The notes below the pieces were generated by a model. The model was not told where the DNA came from, searched no databases, and saw only the letters and a program-made list of their open reading frames with translations. A DNA stretch of 24,121 bases from an uncultured Corynebacterium sp. (lineage in GTDB: Bacteria > Actinomycetota > Actinomycetes > Mycobacteriales > Mycobacteriaceae), in assembly GCA_915275065.1 (NCBI GenBank), contig CAJZGD010000005.1, positions 1-24,121 of the forward strand, read 5' to 3'. Numbering within the stretch: position 1 is the first letter of the stretch; every line of letters starts with the position of its first letter. Position numbers and translations under genes: made by a program. This document shows positions 7,133 to 14,865 of the stretch, in pieces.

Positions 7133-7972
7133 ATGGCATACTCAGGACCCTTCCAACCCGGCGACCGCGTCCAACTCACCGACCCCAAACGCCGTCACCT
7201 CACCATCACCCTCCAACCAGATACCAAACTCTCCACCCACAAAGGCATCATCAACCACAACGACATCATCGGCGCCGACGAAGGAACCATCGTTAAAAGC
7301 GAACAAGGCACCGAATACCTCTGCTTCCGGCACCTCCTCGTCGACCACATCCTCTCCATGCCCCGCGGCGCCGCCGTCATCTACCCCAAAGACTCCGCCC
7401 AAATCCTCACCGAAGGCGACATCTTCCCCGGCGCCCGCGTCCTCGAAGCCGGGGCCGGCTCCGGCGCCCTCACCATCTCACTCCTCAGAGCAGTAGGGGA
7501 CACCGGCCAAGTCATCTCCTACGAAATCCGCCCCGACCACCTCGAATACGCCGAAAAAAACGTCGACCAATACTTCGGCACCCGCCCACCCAACTGGGAC
7601 CCCCGCCTCGGCGACCTCCGCGCCACCAGCCTCGACGACCTCGACGGCCAACCCGTCGACCGGGTCCTCCTCGACATGCTCGAACCCTGGGAATGCCTCA
7701 CCGTCGCCAAACAACTCCTCGTCCCCGGCGGAGTACTCATGGCCTACGTCGCCACCGTGCCCCAACTCATGAACGTCATGGAAGGCATCCGCGAACAACA
7801 ATGCTTCACCGAACCCCGCGCCTGGGAATCCCTCGTCCGCGAATGGCGCGTCGAAGGACTCGCCACCCGCCCCGAACACCGCATGAACGCCCACACCGCA
7901 TTCCTCATCTGGGCCCGCCGCCTCGCCGACGGAGTCACACCCCCCAGGCCACAGCGACGCGCCCGAAAATAA
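7133..7972 (+). CDS. trmI: tRNA (adenine-58-N1)-methyltransferase
   Basis: TrmI methylates N1 of A58 in the T-loop of tRNAs using S-adenosylmethionine and acts as a homotetramer. The 279-residue product has an N-terminal beta-rich domain (about 1-70, GPFQPGDRVQLTD...). A Rossmann methyltransferase domain follows, with SAM motif I VLEAGAGSGALTISLLRAVG (about 103-122), motif II YEIRPDHLEYAEKN, and the catalytic-site motif DRVLLDMLEPWE. The C-terminal tail is basic (RPQRRARK). It begins 6 bp after apeB with no Shine-Dalgarno, and the conserved position just before the Arc/Mpa ATPase matches mycobacteria. Alternative names for the family are TrmI and Rv2118c-type. Confidence 0.95.
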   Translation: MAYSGPFQPGDRVQLTDPKRRHLTITLQPDTKLSTHKGIINHNDIIGADEGTIVKSEQGTEYLCFRHLLVDHILSMPRGAAVIYPKDSAQILTEGDIFPGARVLEAGAGSGALTISLLRAVGDTGQVISYEIRPDHLEYAEKNVDQYFGTRPPNWDPRLGDLRATSLDDLDGQPVDRVLLDMLEPWECLTVAKQLLVPGGVLMAYVATVPQLMNVMEGIREQQCFTEPRAWESLVREWRVEGLATRPEHRMNAHTAFLIWARRLADGVTPPRPQRRARK

Positions 7973-7983
7973 CCCCCACCACC

Positions 7984-8010
7984 GCTTATCGACCCCACCC
8001 GCACATAAGC
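7984..8010. repeat. Inverted repeat GCTTAT/ATAAGC upstream of arc
   Basis: Perfect 6-bp arms at 7984-7989 and 8005-8010 with a 15-base spacer lie in the 51-bp gap between trmI and arc, ending directly at the ribosome site. No T-run follows, so it is not a typical terminator. The right arm runs into TAAGCT, which fits a TAnnnT -10. It may be an operator or a leader hairpin for the pupylation operon; this is inference. Confidence 0.35.
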
Positions 8011-8023
8011 TAAGGTGAAAACC

Positions 8024-9547
8024 ATGCATTCTTCCGACATTGCTTGGATAAAAAAGACCAATGACGAGCTAAAAACCCGCAACGCAAAACTCGCCGAACT
8101 GCTCAAAGCATCCCGCGATAAACTCCAGGTCCTCCACCAACAATTAGAAGAACTCGCCGCACCCCCCTCCACCTACGGCACCTACCTCGAACCCAGCCCC
8201 AACGGGAAAACCGCCGAAGTATTCACCGCAGGCCGCCTCATGCGCCTCGCAATCTCACCCCTCATCAACCCAGACGACCTGGTGCCCGGCATCCAAGTCC
8301 GACTTGGCGAAGCCCACGAAATAGTCGAAGCCTGCTCCTACACCACCACCGGGAAACTCGCCATACTCGTCGAAATGATCGACCCCACCCGGGCACTCAT
8401 TGTCGACCAACAAGGGGAAGAACACGTCGCCCGCCTCGCCCACCCACTCGCAAACCCCACCAACCCCATAAGCCGCTGCCCCCGCGCCGGGGACACGGTC
8501 CTGGTGGACCTGAAGGCCGGTTATGTGTTCGAAATCATTCCGAAAACCGAGGTGGCCCGCCTGGTGTTGGAAGAAACCCCCGACGTGACCTACGCCGACA
8601 TTGGGGGATTGGACACCCAGATAGAACACATTCATGACGCGGTGGAACTGCCCTTCACCCACCCGCAGCTGTACCGCGACTACCAGCTGCACCCACCCAA
8701 AGGGGTACTGCTGTATGGGCCGCCCGGCTGCGGGAAAACCCTCATCGCTAAGGCGGTGGCGAACTCCCTGGCCAGCCGGGTGGGGGATGGGGAATCCAGC
8801 TATTTCATCAACGTGAAAGGCCCCGAACTGCTCAACAAATACGTGGGGGAGACCGAGCGGCGGATCCGCCTCATTTTCGAGCGGGCCCGGGAACTTGCCG
8901 AAGCCGGCCGGCCCGTCATCATATTTTTCGACGAAATGGATTCAATTTTCCGCACCCGCGGCTCCGGGGTGTCCTCCGACATGGAAACCACCGTGGTGCC
9001 CCAACTCCTCACCGAACTCGATGGGGTGGAATCCCTCTCCAACGTTATTGTTATTGGGGCCACCAACCGGGAAGAACTCATCGACCCGGCTGTGCTGCGG
9101 CCCGGCCGGCTGGATGTGAAAATCCGGGTGGGGCGCCCCACGAAAGACAACGCCAAAGAAATCTTCGCCCGCCACCTGGACCAGTCCGTGCCCACGGCAG
9201 ACAGCGTCGACAAGCTCATCGAGGCGGCCTGCGAATACATGTATGCGGACCGGCCCTATGTGGAACTCACCCTGGTCACCGGGGAAGTGGAAACCCTGCA
9301 CTACCGGGATTTCATATCCGGCGCCATGATCGCCAACATTGTTGACCGGGCTAAAAAATCCGCCATTAAAGCCCACCTGGCCGGCGACCCCCGGGGCATC
9401 ACCGCCGACCAACTCCGCCAAGCCATCGACGCGGAAAACCGGGAAAGCGAAGACATGCCCAACACCGCCAACCCGGACGAATGGTCCCGCATCACCCACC
9501 GCACCGGAATTCGGGTCGCCCAGGCCCGCGTCATAGGAGGGAACTAA
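8024..9547 (+). CDS. arc: AAA ATPase forming ring-shaped complexes (ARC/Mpa)
   Basis: This is the hexameric ATPase that binds Pup and unfolds pupylated proteins. The 507-residue product has an N-terminal coiled coil (about 1-50, where Pup docks in Mpa), two OB-type domains (about 55-185), and an AAA domain with Walker A GPPGCGKT, pore-loop region around YFINVKGPELLNKYVGE, Walker B IIFFDEMDSIF, sensor region VIVIGATNREELIDPAVLRPGR. It ends at ...RVAQARVIGGN. The mycobacterial C-terminal GQYL tail that opens the 20S proteasome is missing, as is the roughly 20-residue stretch before it. I chose ATG 8024 because AAGG 8012-8015 is then 8 bp upstream; the in-frame GTG 8015 overlaps that ribosome site. 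Wobble use shifts to G-ending codons between about 8500 and 9370. Confidence 0.96.
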   Translation: MHSSDIAWIKKTNDELKTRNAKLAELLKASRDKLQVLHQQLEELAAPPSTYGTYLEPSPNGKTAEVFTAGRLMRLAISPLINPDDLVPGIQVRLGEAHEIVEACSYTTTGKLAILVEMIDPTRALIVDQQGEEHVARLAHPLANPTNPISRCPRAGDTVLVDLKAGYVFEIIPKTEVARLVLEETPDVTYADIGGLDTQIEHIHDAVELPFTHPQLYRDYQLHPPKGVLLYGPPGCGKTLIAKAVANSLASRVGDGESSYFINVKGPELLNKYVGETERRIRLIFERARELAEAGRPVIIFFDEMDSIFRTRGSGVSSDMETTVVPQLLTELDGVESLSNVIVIGATNREELIDPAVLRPGRLDVKIRVGRPTKDNAKEIFARHLDQSVPTADSVDKLIEAACEYMYADRPYVELTLVTGEVETLHYRDFISGAMIANIVDRAKKSAIKAHLAGDPRGITADQLRQAIDAENRESEDMPNTANPDEWSRITHRTGIRVAQARVIGGN

Positions 9548-9549
9548 CC

Positions 9550-11025
9550 ATGATTTTTGGCACCGAAACCGAATACGGCATCAGCACCCCCACCCACCCC
9601 ACGCTCAGCCCCATCATCACCTCCACCCACGCCGTTGTGGCCTTCAGCCAAGGGCAAGGCGCCCGGTGGGATTTCTCCGCCGAACACCCCCTGCGGGACA
9701 GCCGCGGCTTCGACCTGAAACGCTACCGCACCGTCCCCGTTGTCGACCCCAACGCCCTCAACATCGCCAATGTGGTATTAGAAAACGGGGGCCGGTTCTA
9801 CGTCGACCACGCCCACCCCGAATACTCCAGCCCCGAAACCACGAACCCCTACCAAGCCCTGGTCTATGATGCGGCCGGCGACCACATTCTCCGCACCGCC
9901 GTCGAACGAGTGGCCGCATTCACCAGCCGTAACCACTCCATCCTCGACCACCACGACCCCTGCCCACCCCTGAAAATCTACAAAAATAATGTGGATGGTA
10001 AAGGCGCCAGCTACGGCAGCCACGAAAACTACCTGTACCACCGCACCACCGACTTCGACACCCTCGCCCAAGCGCTCATACCGTTCTTCGTCGCCCGCCA
10101 AATCATCTGCGGTGCCGGCCGCGTCGGAAAAGGGGAGCATGGTGAAACCCCCGGCTACCAAATCTCCCAACGCGCCGACTACATCGAACAAGAAATCTCC
10201 CTGGAAACCACCCTCAACCGGGGCATCATCAACACCCGCGACGAACCCCACGCCCGCACCAACACCTACGGGCGCCTCCACGTCATCAACGGTGACGCCA
10301 CCATGGCCCACCACTCCACCCTCCTGAAACTCGGCATGACCGGCCTCATCCTCGACGCCATCGAAGCCGGCACCGACTTCCGCGACCTCCAACTCGCAAA
10401 CCCCGTCGCCGAATTCCGCAACGTTTCCTACGACCTCACCCTCACCCACACCCTCACGCTTGTCGACGGCCGACACCTCACCGCCTTAGAAATCCTCGCC
10501 GAATACCACAACCGGGTCACCCCTGACCATCTCATCCACCCCCTCTGGCACACCATCATGACCGACCTCAAAACCGGCGGATGGCAAGCCTGCGCCAACC
10601 GGCTCGACTGGTGCGCCAAATACGCCCTCATCACCTCCTACCTCAACCGGGGCCTTACCATCACCGACCCCAAAATCCAACTCATCGACCTCCAATACTC
10701 CGACATTGACCCCGCAAAAAGCCTCTACCACGCCCTCGTCCGCAACCACCGCATGGAAACCATCGCCCCCGAAACCGAAATCCTCGCGGCCGCCACCAAT
10801 CCACCAGAAGACACCCGCGCCTACTTCCGCGGCAAACTCATCCACCACATACCCCACCTCATCGACGCCGCCAACTGGGAAGCCATCACCGTCTTCGGCC
10901 ACACCATCCCCATGCCCGAAATCACCACCCACACCAAACAACAAACCGACCCCCTCCTCAACCTCCTCCCAGACAACATCCCCGCATTCATAGCAACCCT
11001 CAACAACAACGGAATGGTGAACTAA
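9550..11025 (+). CDS. dop: Deamidase/depupylase of Pup (Dop)
   Basis: Dop converts the C-terminal Gln of Pup to Glu and also removes Pup from conjugates. It is a glutamine-synthetase-fold, ATP-binding enzyme related to PafA. The 491-residue product starts MIFGTETEYGIS with the ATP/Mg-binding Glu, carries the Dop-specific insertion loop (about residues 38-70, around ARWDFSAEHPLRDSRGFDLKR) absent from PafA, and has the catalytic aspartate in FYVDHAHPEYSSPE (Asp86). Later come KNNVDGKGASYGSHENYL and a C-terminal region ending LNNNGMVN. AGGAGGG at 9535-9541, 8 bp upstream, fixes ATG 9550; the open frame further upstream is out of frame with arc and not used. The gene follows arc by 2 bp and precedes pup by 1 bp. 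Confidence 0.96.
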   Translation: MIFGTETEYGISTPTHPTLSPIITSTHAVVAFSQGQGARWDFSAEHPLRDSRGFDLKRYRTVPVVDPNALNIANVVLENGGRFYVDHAHPEYSSPETTNPYQALVYDAAGDHILRTAVERVAAFTSRNHSILDHHDPCPPLKIYKNNVDGKGASYGSHENYLYHRTTDFDTLAQALIPFFVARQIICGAGRVGKGEHGETPGYQISQRADYIEQEISLETTLNRGIINTRDEPHARTNTYGRLHVINGDATMAHHSTLLKLGMTGLILDAIEAGTDFRDLQLANPVAEFRNVSYDLTLTHTLTLVDGRHLTALEILAEYHNRVTPDHLIHPLWHTIMTDLKTGGWQACANRLDWCAKYALITSYLNRGLTITDPKIQLIDLQYSDIDPAKSLYHALVRNHRMETIAPETEILAAATNPPEDTRAYFRGKLIHHIPHLIDAANWEAITVFGHTIPMPEITTHTKQQTDPLLNLLPDNIPAFIATLNNNGMVN

Positions 11026-11026
11026 C

Positions 11027-11212
11027 ATGCCACAAACCCACATCAACACCCCCAACAACAACGACGACGACACCACCCCCGAAACCACCACCGGCGGCCA
11101 AACCCACATCAACACCTCCGGCGTCGACGACCTCCTCGACGAAATCGACGGCCTCCTCGAAACCAACGCCGAAGACTTCGTCCGCTCCTACATCCAAAAA
11201 GGCGGCCAATAA
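11027..11212 (+). CDS. pup: Prokaryotic ubiquitin-like protein Pup
   Basis: Pup is the small, intrinsically disordered protein tag attached to substrate lysines. The 61-residue product has the conserved C-terminal half VDDLLDEIDGLLETNAEDF...YIQKGGQ, which forms the helix that binds the Arc coiled coil. It ends in GGQ, so Dop must deamidate Gln61 to Glu before PafA can use it. The only lysine is Lys58. The N-terminal half is rich in Thr, Asn and Asp and contains QTHINT twice (residues 3-8 and 25-30), encoded by an exact 18-bp repeat; an internal GGQ (23-25) copies the C-terminal tripeptide. The gene starts 1 bp after dop and ends directly against the pafA ATG. Confidence 0.97.
   Translation: MPQTHINTPNNNDDDTTPETTTGGQTHINTSGVDDLLDEIDGLLETNAEDFVRSYIQKGGQ
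11033..11116 (+). repeat. 18-bp direct repeat inside pup
   Basis: CAAACCCACATCAACACC occurs at 11033-11050 and 11099-11116, 66 bp (22 codons) apart and in the same frame, encoding QTHINT twice. The second copy aligns with the conserved segment just before the Pup helix; the first looks like a duplication at the N-terminus. Confidence 0.85.
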
Positions 11213-12631
11213 ATGACCCACACCCGCCGCATCATGGGCATAGAAACCGAATACGGCATCACCGCCACCACCCCAGGCACCGCCAACCACCCCCTCAGCC
11301 CCGACGAAATCGCCCGTGTCCTCTTCCGCCCCATCAACCACCAATGGGGCAGCTCCAATATCTTCACCCACAACGCATCCCGCCTCTACCTCGACGTCGG
11401 ATCCCACCCCGAAATCGCCACCGCCGAATGCGACAACCTCACCCAACTCATCACCTACGACCGGGCCGGTGACGAAATCATCAACAACCTCGCCACCCAA
11501 GCCGAACAAACCCTCAAAACCGAAGGCATCAACACCAACGTCTACCTTTTTAAAAACAACCTCGACTCCGCCGGCAACTCCTACGGCTGCCACGAAAACT
11601 ACCTCATCGACCGGAAAATCGTCCTCAAAACCCTAGGACACACCCTCCTCCCATTCCTCATCACCCGCCAACTCATCTGCGGCGCCGGCAACATCAGCCC
11701 CGACGGCACCTACCAATTCTCCCAACGCGCCGACCACGTATGGGAAGGCGTCTCCTCCGCCACCACCCGATCCCGACCCATCATCAACACCCGCGACGAA
11801 GCCCACGCCGACACCCACCGCTACCGCCGCCTCCACATCATCGTCGGCGACTCCAACCTCGCAGAACCCACCCTCGCCCTCAAAATCGGCAGCACCACCC
11901 TCATACTCGAAATGATCGAAGCCGGGTTCCCCAACCTACCCCACCTCGAATTCGCCAACAACATGGCCGCCATCCGCACCATATCCCGCGACCTCACCGG
12001 CCAAACCCCCATCCCCACCACAACCGGCAGCGTCACAACCGCCCTCGAACTCCAACAACGCTACCTCGACGCAGCCACCGAATGGCTCACCCGTCGCGAA
12101 GAAACCGGCGGCACCACCAACACCGAACTCACCCACACCCTCAACCTCTGGCGCACCACCCTCAACGCCATCAAAACCGGCGACATCACCACCATCGACC
12201 ACGACATCGACTGGGCCATCAAACTCAACCTCCTCACCACCTACCACACCACACTCGGCCTCAAACCCCACAACTACAACCACCCCAAACTCCACCAACT
12301 CAACCTCGCCTACCACGACATCCGCCCCGGCCGCGGCCTCCACCGACTCCTCGAAACCAAAAACCGCATCAACCGCATCACCACCCCCGAAACCGTCACC
12401 CACGCCACCACCAACCCACCACCAACCACCCGAGCCGCCCTCCGCGGCACCTTCCTCCACCACGCCACCTACCACCACGCCCCCTTCGCCGTCGACTGGC
12501 TCCGACTCAAAATCAACCAACCCGAACCCCAAATCGTCGAACTCACCGACCCCTTCGCCAACACCGACCCCCGAGTCGACGAACTCATCAAATACCTCGA
12601 AACCCACAGCCACTATTATCAAGAACCATGA
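11213..12631 (+). CDS. pafA: Pup--protein ligase (PafA)
   Basis: PafA phosphorylates the C-terminal Glu of Pup and transfers it to the epsilon-amine of substrate lysines, forming an isopeptide bond. The 472-residue glutamine-synthetase-fold product shows RRIMGIETEYGIT (Glu11, Glu13 in the nucleotide site), the catalytic Asp61 in RLYLDVGSHPEIATAE, LFKNNLDSAGNSYGCHENYL, SQRADHVWEG, and a C-terminal PafA/Dop domain. It lacks the insertion loop found in Dop, which separates the two. ATG 11213 follows the pup stop with no gap; MTHTRRIMG also agrees with known N-termini. In mycobacteria prcB and prcA lie between pup and pafA; here there is no space for them. The stop overlaps the pafB start as ATGA. 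Confidence 0.97.
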   Translation: MTHTRRIMGIETEYGITATTPGTANHPLSPDEIARVLFRPINHQWGSSNIFTHNASRLYLDVGSHPEIATAECDNLTQLITYDRAGDEIINNLATQAEQTLKTEGINTNVYLFKNNLDSAGNSYGCHENYLIDRKIVLKTLGHTLLPFLITRQLICGAGNISPDGTYQFSQRADHVWEGVSSATTRSRPIINTRDEAHADTHRYRRLHIIVGDSNLAEPTLALKIGSTTLILEMIEAGFPNLPHLEFANNMAAIRTISRDLTGQTPIPTTTGSVTTALELQQRYLDAATEWLTRREETGGTTNTELTHTLNLWRTTLNAIKTGDITTIDHDIDWAIKLNLLTTYHTTLGLKPHNYNHPKLHQLNLAYHDIRPGRGLHRLLETKNRINRITTPETVTHATTNPPPTTRAALRGTFLHHATYHHAPFAVDWLRLKINQPEPQIVELTDPFANTDPRVDELIKYLETHSHYYQEP

Positions 12632-13641
12632 ACACCCCCCGCCGCAACTACCACCTCGAACGCCTCACCAACCTCACCTTCGCCTTCCTCAACGCCGCCC
12701 AAACCTCCAGCGGCGAACTCACCCTCGACTACATACGCACCCACATCACCGGCTACGCCAAAGACAACCACGGCAACCCCCGATCCCCCGAAGCCACCTA
12801 CAAACTCGTCTACCGCGACCTAGGCAGCCTCATCCGCGCCGGCGTCCCCCTCGAAATGTACAAATCCGGCGACAACACCATCTGGCGACTCCGAGCCGAC
12901 GACTACGAACTCCCAGAAATCTCCTTCACCCCAGAAGAAGCAACCATCCTCGGACTCGCCGGCAAAATGGGACAAGGCGACCAACTCGCCACATTCTCCC
13001 GCTCCGGCTGGACCAAAATCGCCGCCAGCGGCGCAGGCACACACCTCACACCCACACCAATATTCACCCCCATCAACGACTGGAACACCCTCGGCGCCCA
13101 CGACCTCGACCTCATCACCAAAGCCTGCGCCACCAAACAACGCATCAGCTTCTACTACCAACGCACCTCCGCCAGCGACTACACCGAACGCTGGATGGAC
13201 CCCTGGGGAATCGTCACCAACCGCGACCGCCTCTACCTCGTCGGCTATGACCTCGACCGCGACGCCCCCCGCAGCTTCCGCATCACCCGAATCAGCGAAC
13301 TCGAAATCCTCAACCCCGAAACAACCGACCTCGAACCCTACGGCCCCTTCCACGAACCACCACCAGGCACCAACCTCCAACAACTCGTCATCAACCAACT
13401 CAGACAAGGCATGACCCTCGTCGACGCCACCCTCACCATCGAACCCGGCAAAGCCGACGTCCTCCGAAGCCGAGCCCACCAACAACCCGACGGCACCTAC
13501 AAACTCATCGACGTCGACGCCGACTGGCTCATCCGACAAGCCGTCGCACTAGCCCCAGCCGCAATAGTCACCGAACCCCAAGAAATAGTCACCCAAATCA
13601 TCAACCTCCTCCACCAAGGAACCCACCATGGCCAGGCCTAA
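12628..13641 (+). CDS. pafB: WYL-domain transcriptional regulator PafB
   Basis: PafB works with PafC as a transcriptional activator; in mycobacteria PafBC drives the RecA-independent DNA-damage response. The 337-residue product has an N-terminal winged helix-turn-helix (about 1-75, NYHLERLTNLTFAFLNA...AGVPLEM), a linker domain, and a WYL domain (about 165-235) around ISFYYQRTSASDYTERWMD, DRLYLVGYDLDR and RSFRITRI, a fold proposed to sense single-stranded nucleic acid. A WCX-type C-terminal domain follows. ATG 12628 overlaps the pafA stop (ATGA), so translation is probably coupled; the long open stretch upstream in the same frame lies inside pafA and is Arg/His/Pro-rich noise. The gene overlaps pafC by 14 bp. 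Confidence 0.94.
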   Translation: MNTPRRNYHLERLTNLTFAFLNAAQTSSGELTLDYIRTHITGYAKDNHGNPRSPEATYKLVYRDLGSLIRAGVPLEMYKSGDNTIWRLRADDYELPEISFTPEEATILGLAGKMGQGDQLATFSRSGWTKIAASGAGTHLTPTPIFTPINDWNTLGAHDLDLITKACATKQRISFYYQRTSASDYTERWMDPWGIVTNRDRLYLVGYDLDRDAPRSFRITRISELEILNPETTDLEPYGPFHEPPPGTNLQQLVINQLRQGMTLVDATLTIEPGKADVLRSRAHQQPDGTYKLIDVDADWLIRQAVALAPAAIVTEPQEIVTQIINLLHQGTHHGQA

Positions 13642-14593
13642 AAACCAAAGCATCACCGACATCGTCCGCATGCTCAACCTCCTCCCATACTTCCAAAAAC
13701 ACCCCGGCCGCTCCATGATGGAAGCCGCAGTCGACCTCGGACTCGACCCCACCACCATCATGGACGACCTCAACCGCCTCTTCTGCTGCGGCATCGGCGA
13801 CATGCCCGACGAACTCGTCGACCTCGACCCCCAACGACAAGCCGTACAAATATACGACGCCCAAGGCATGGACAAACCCCTCCGACTCACCCGCACCGAA
13901 GCCGGCGCCCTCCTCCTCGCCCTCGAATCACTCGAATCCATCCCCGGACTCGTCGAAAAACACGCCGTACGATCCGCCGCCACCAAACTCCGCACCATCA
14001 TGCACAACGAAACCCGCGGCGTCTTCGACTCCGAAGCAATCACCGACACCCCCGACGAACCCCACACCATCACCACCCTCCGCACCGCCCTCGAACAAGG
14101 ACACCAAATAACCCTCGACTACTACCACCGCAACCGCGACGACACCACCCACCGCACCCTCTCACCAACCCGAATCTTCTCCACCGACGGCCAAACCTAC
14201 CTCCACGCCTACGACCACCACATCAACGACCACCGCATCTTCCGCACCGACATGATCCACAACATCACCATCACCACCACCCCAGCCGAACCCCACACCA
14301 CCACCCTCCACTTCGACACCAACGACCCATTCAGCCTCACCCACGCCACCGAAAAAGCCACCATCACCATCAACCCAGACGCCAACTGGCTCGTCGACAC
14401 CATCCCCTGCGACATCGAAACCATCAACCCAGACGGCACCATCACCGCCACCCTCCCCCTCGTATCCCAAGAATGGCTCACCCAATTCGCCCTCAGCCAC
14501 ACCGACCACATCACCGTCACCGAACCTGCCACAATTGCACAGACCATCCGCCAACGGGCTAAGGTGGGCTTGGCAGCGTATCATCAAAGCTAA
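13628..14593 (+). CDS. pafC: WYL-domain transcriptional regulator PafC
   Basis: PafC is the partner and paralogue of PafB. The 321-residue product has an N-terminal winged helix-turn-helix (about 8-75, TDIVRMLNLLPYFQKHPGR then DLGLDPTTIMDDLNRLF) and a WYL domain (about 155-215) with ITLDYYHRNRDDTTHRTL and DGQTYLHAYDHHINDHRIFRTD. In the latter the canonical W-Y-L triad is degenerate (TYLHAY). The C-terminal domain ends QRAKVGLAAYHQS. The ATG lies 14 bp inside pafB; AAGGA at 13617-13621 precedes it by 6 bp. The last ~20 codons use G/T wobble bases (for example TTG, GCG, AAG) unlike the almost pure C/A wobble of the rest, which may mark a promoter for tatA. Confidence 0.94.
   Translation: MARPKNQSITDIVRMLNLLPYFQKHPGRSMMEAAVDLGLDPTTIMDDLNRLFCCGIGDMPDELVDLDPQRQAVQIYDAQGMDKPLRLTRTEAGALLLALESLESIPGLVEKHAVRSAATKLRTIMHNETRGVFDSEAITDTPDEPHTITTLRTALEQGHQITLDYYHRNRDDTTHRTLSPTRIFSTDGQTYLHAYDHHINDHRIFRTDMIHNITITTTPAEPHTTTLHFDTNDPFSLTHATEKATITINPDANWLVDTIPCDIETINPDGTITATLPLVSQEWLTQFALSHTDHITVTEPATIAQTIRQRAKVGLAAYHQS
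14535..14565 (+). promoter_or_regulatory. Putative promoter of tatA-tatC(-helY) inside pafC
   Basis: TTGCAC (14535-14540) and TAAGGT (14560-14565, preceded by gc) are separated by 19 bp and lie 57 bp before the tatA ATG. The surrounding ~60 bp breaks the extreme A/C bias of the rest of pafC, as expected if a regulatory signal constrains the codons. The spacing is slightly long and the -10 is imperfect. Confidence 0.35.
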
Positions 14594-14622
14594 ACCAAAA
14601 ACCAAAACGAAAGGACAACAAC

Positions 14623-14844
14623 ATGCCCGGAGTATGGGAATGGGTCATCATCGCCGTCGTCGTCATCATCTTCTTCGGAGCCAACAAACTCCCCGACGCC
14701 GCCCGCTCACTAGGCCGCTCCATGCGCATATTCAAATCAGAAGTCAAAGAACTCAACAAAGAAACCAACACCACAACCACAACCACCGAAACCCCCACCA
14801 CCCCTGACACCACCACCGACACCCCCAAAAAAGACCAAGCCTAA
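14623..14844 (+). CDS. tatA: Twin-arginine translocase subunit TatA
   Basis: TatA oligomerises in the membrane to form the path for folded proteins exported with twin-arginine signals. The 73-residue product has a short N-terminal segment, one transmembrane helix (about residues 4-20, VWEWVIIAVVVIIFFG), the conserved FGANKLPDAARSLGRS hinge and amphipathic helix (about 19-40), and a polar Thr/Pro-rich cytoplasmic tail ending KKDQA. Length and layout fit TatA rather than TatB. GAAAGGA at 14609-14615, 7 bp upstream, supports ATG 14623. It is followed by tatC after 21 bp; no tatB is present here, as is usual for actinobacterial loci where tatB lies elsewhere. Confidence 0.96.
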   Translation: MPGVWEWVIIAVVVIIFFGANKLPDAARSLGRSMRIFKSEVKELNKETNTTTTTTETPTTPDTTTDTPKKDQA

Positions 14845-14865
14845 CCAACCCCCACCACCAACCCC

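Noticed and set aside
8015..8023. GTG 8015 as the start of arc
   Set aside because: The GTG is part of the likely Shine-Dalgarno TAAGGTG; ATG 8024 has suitable spacing.
11740..12627. Long open frame upstream of and continuous with pafB
   Set aside because: It lies inside pafA in another frame and encodes Arg/His/Pro-rich sequence with no family character; the pafB family N-terminus begins at ATG 12628.
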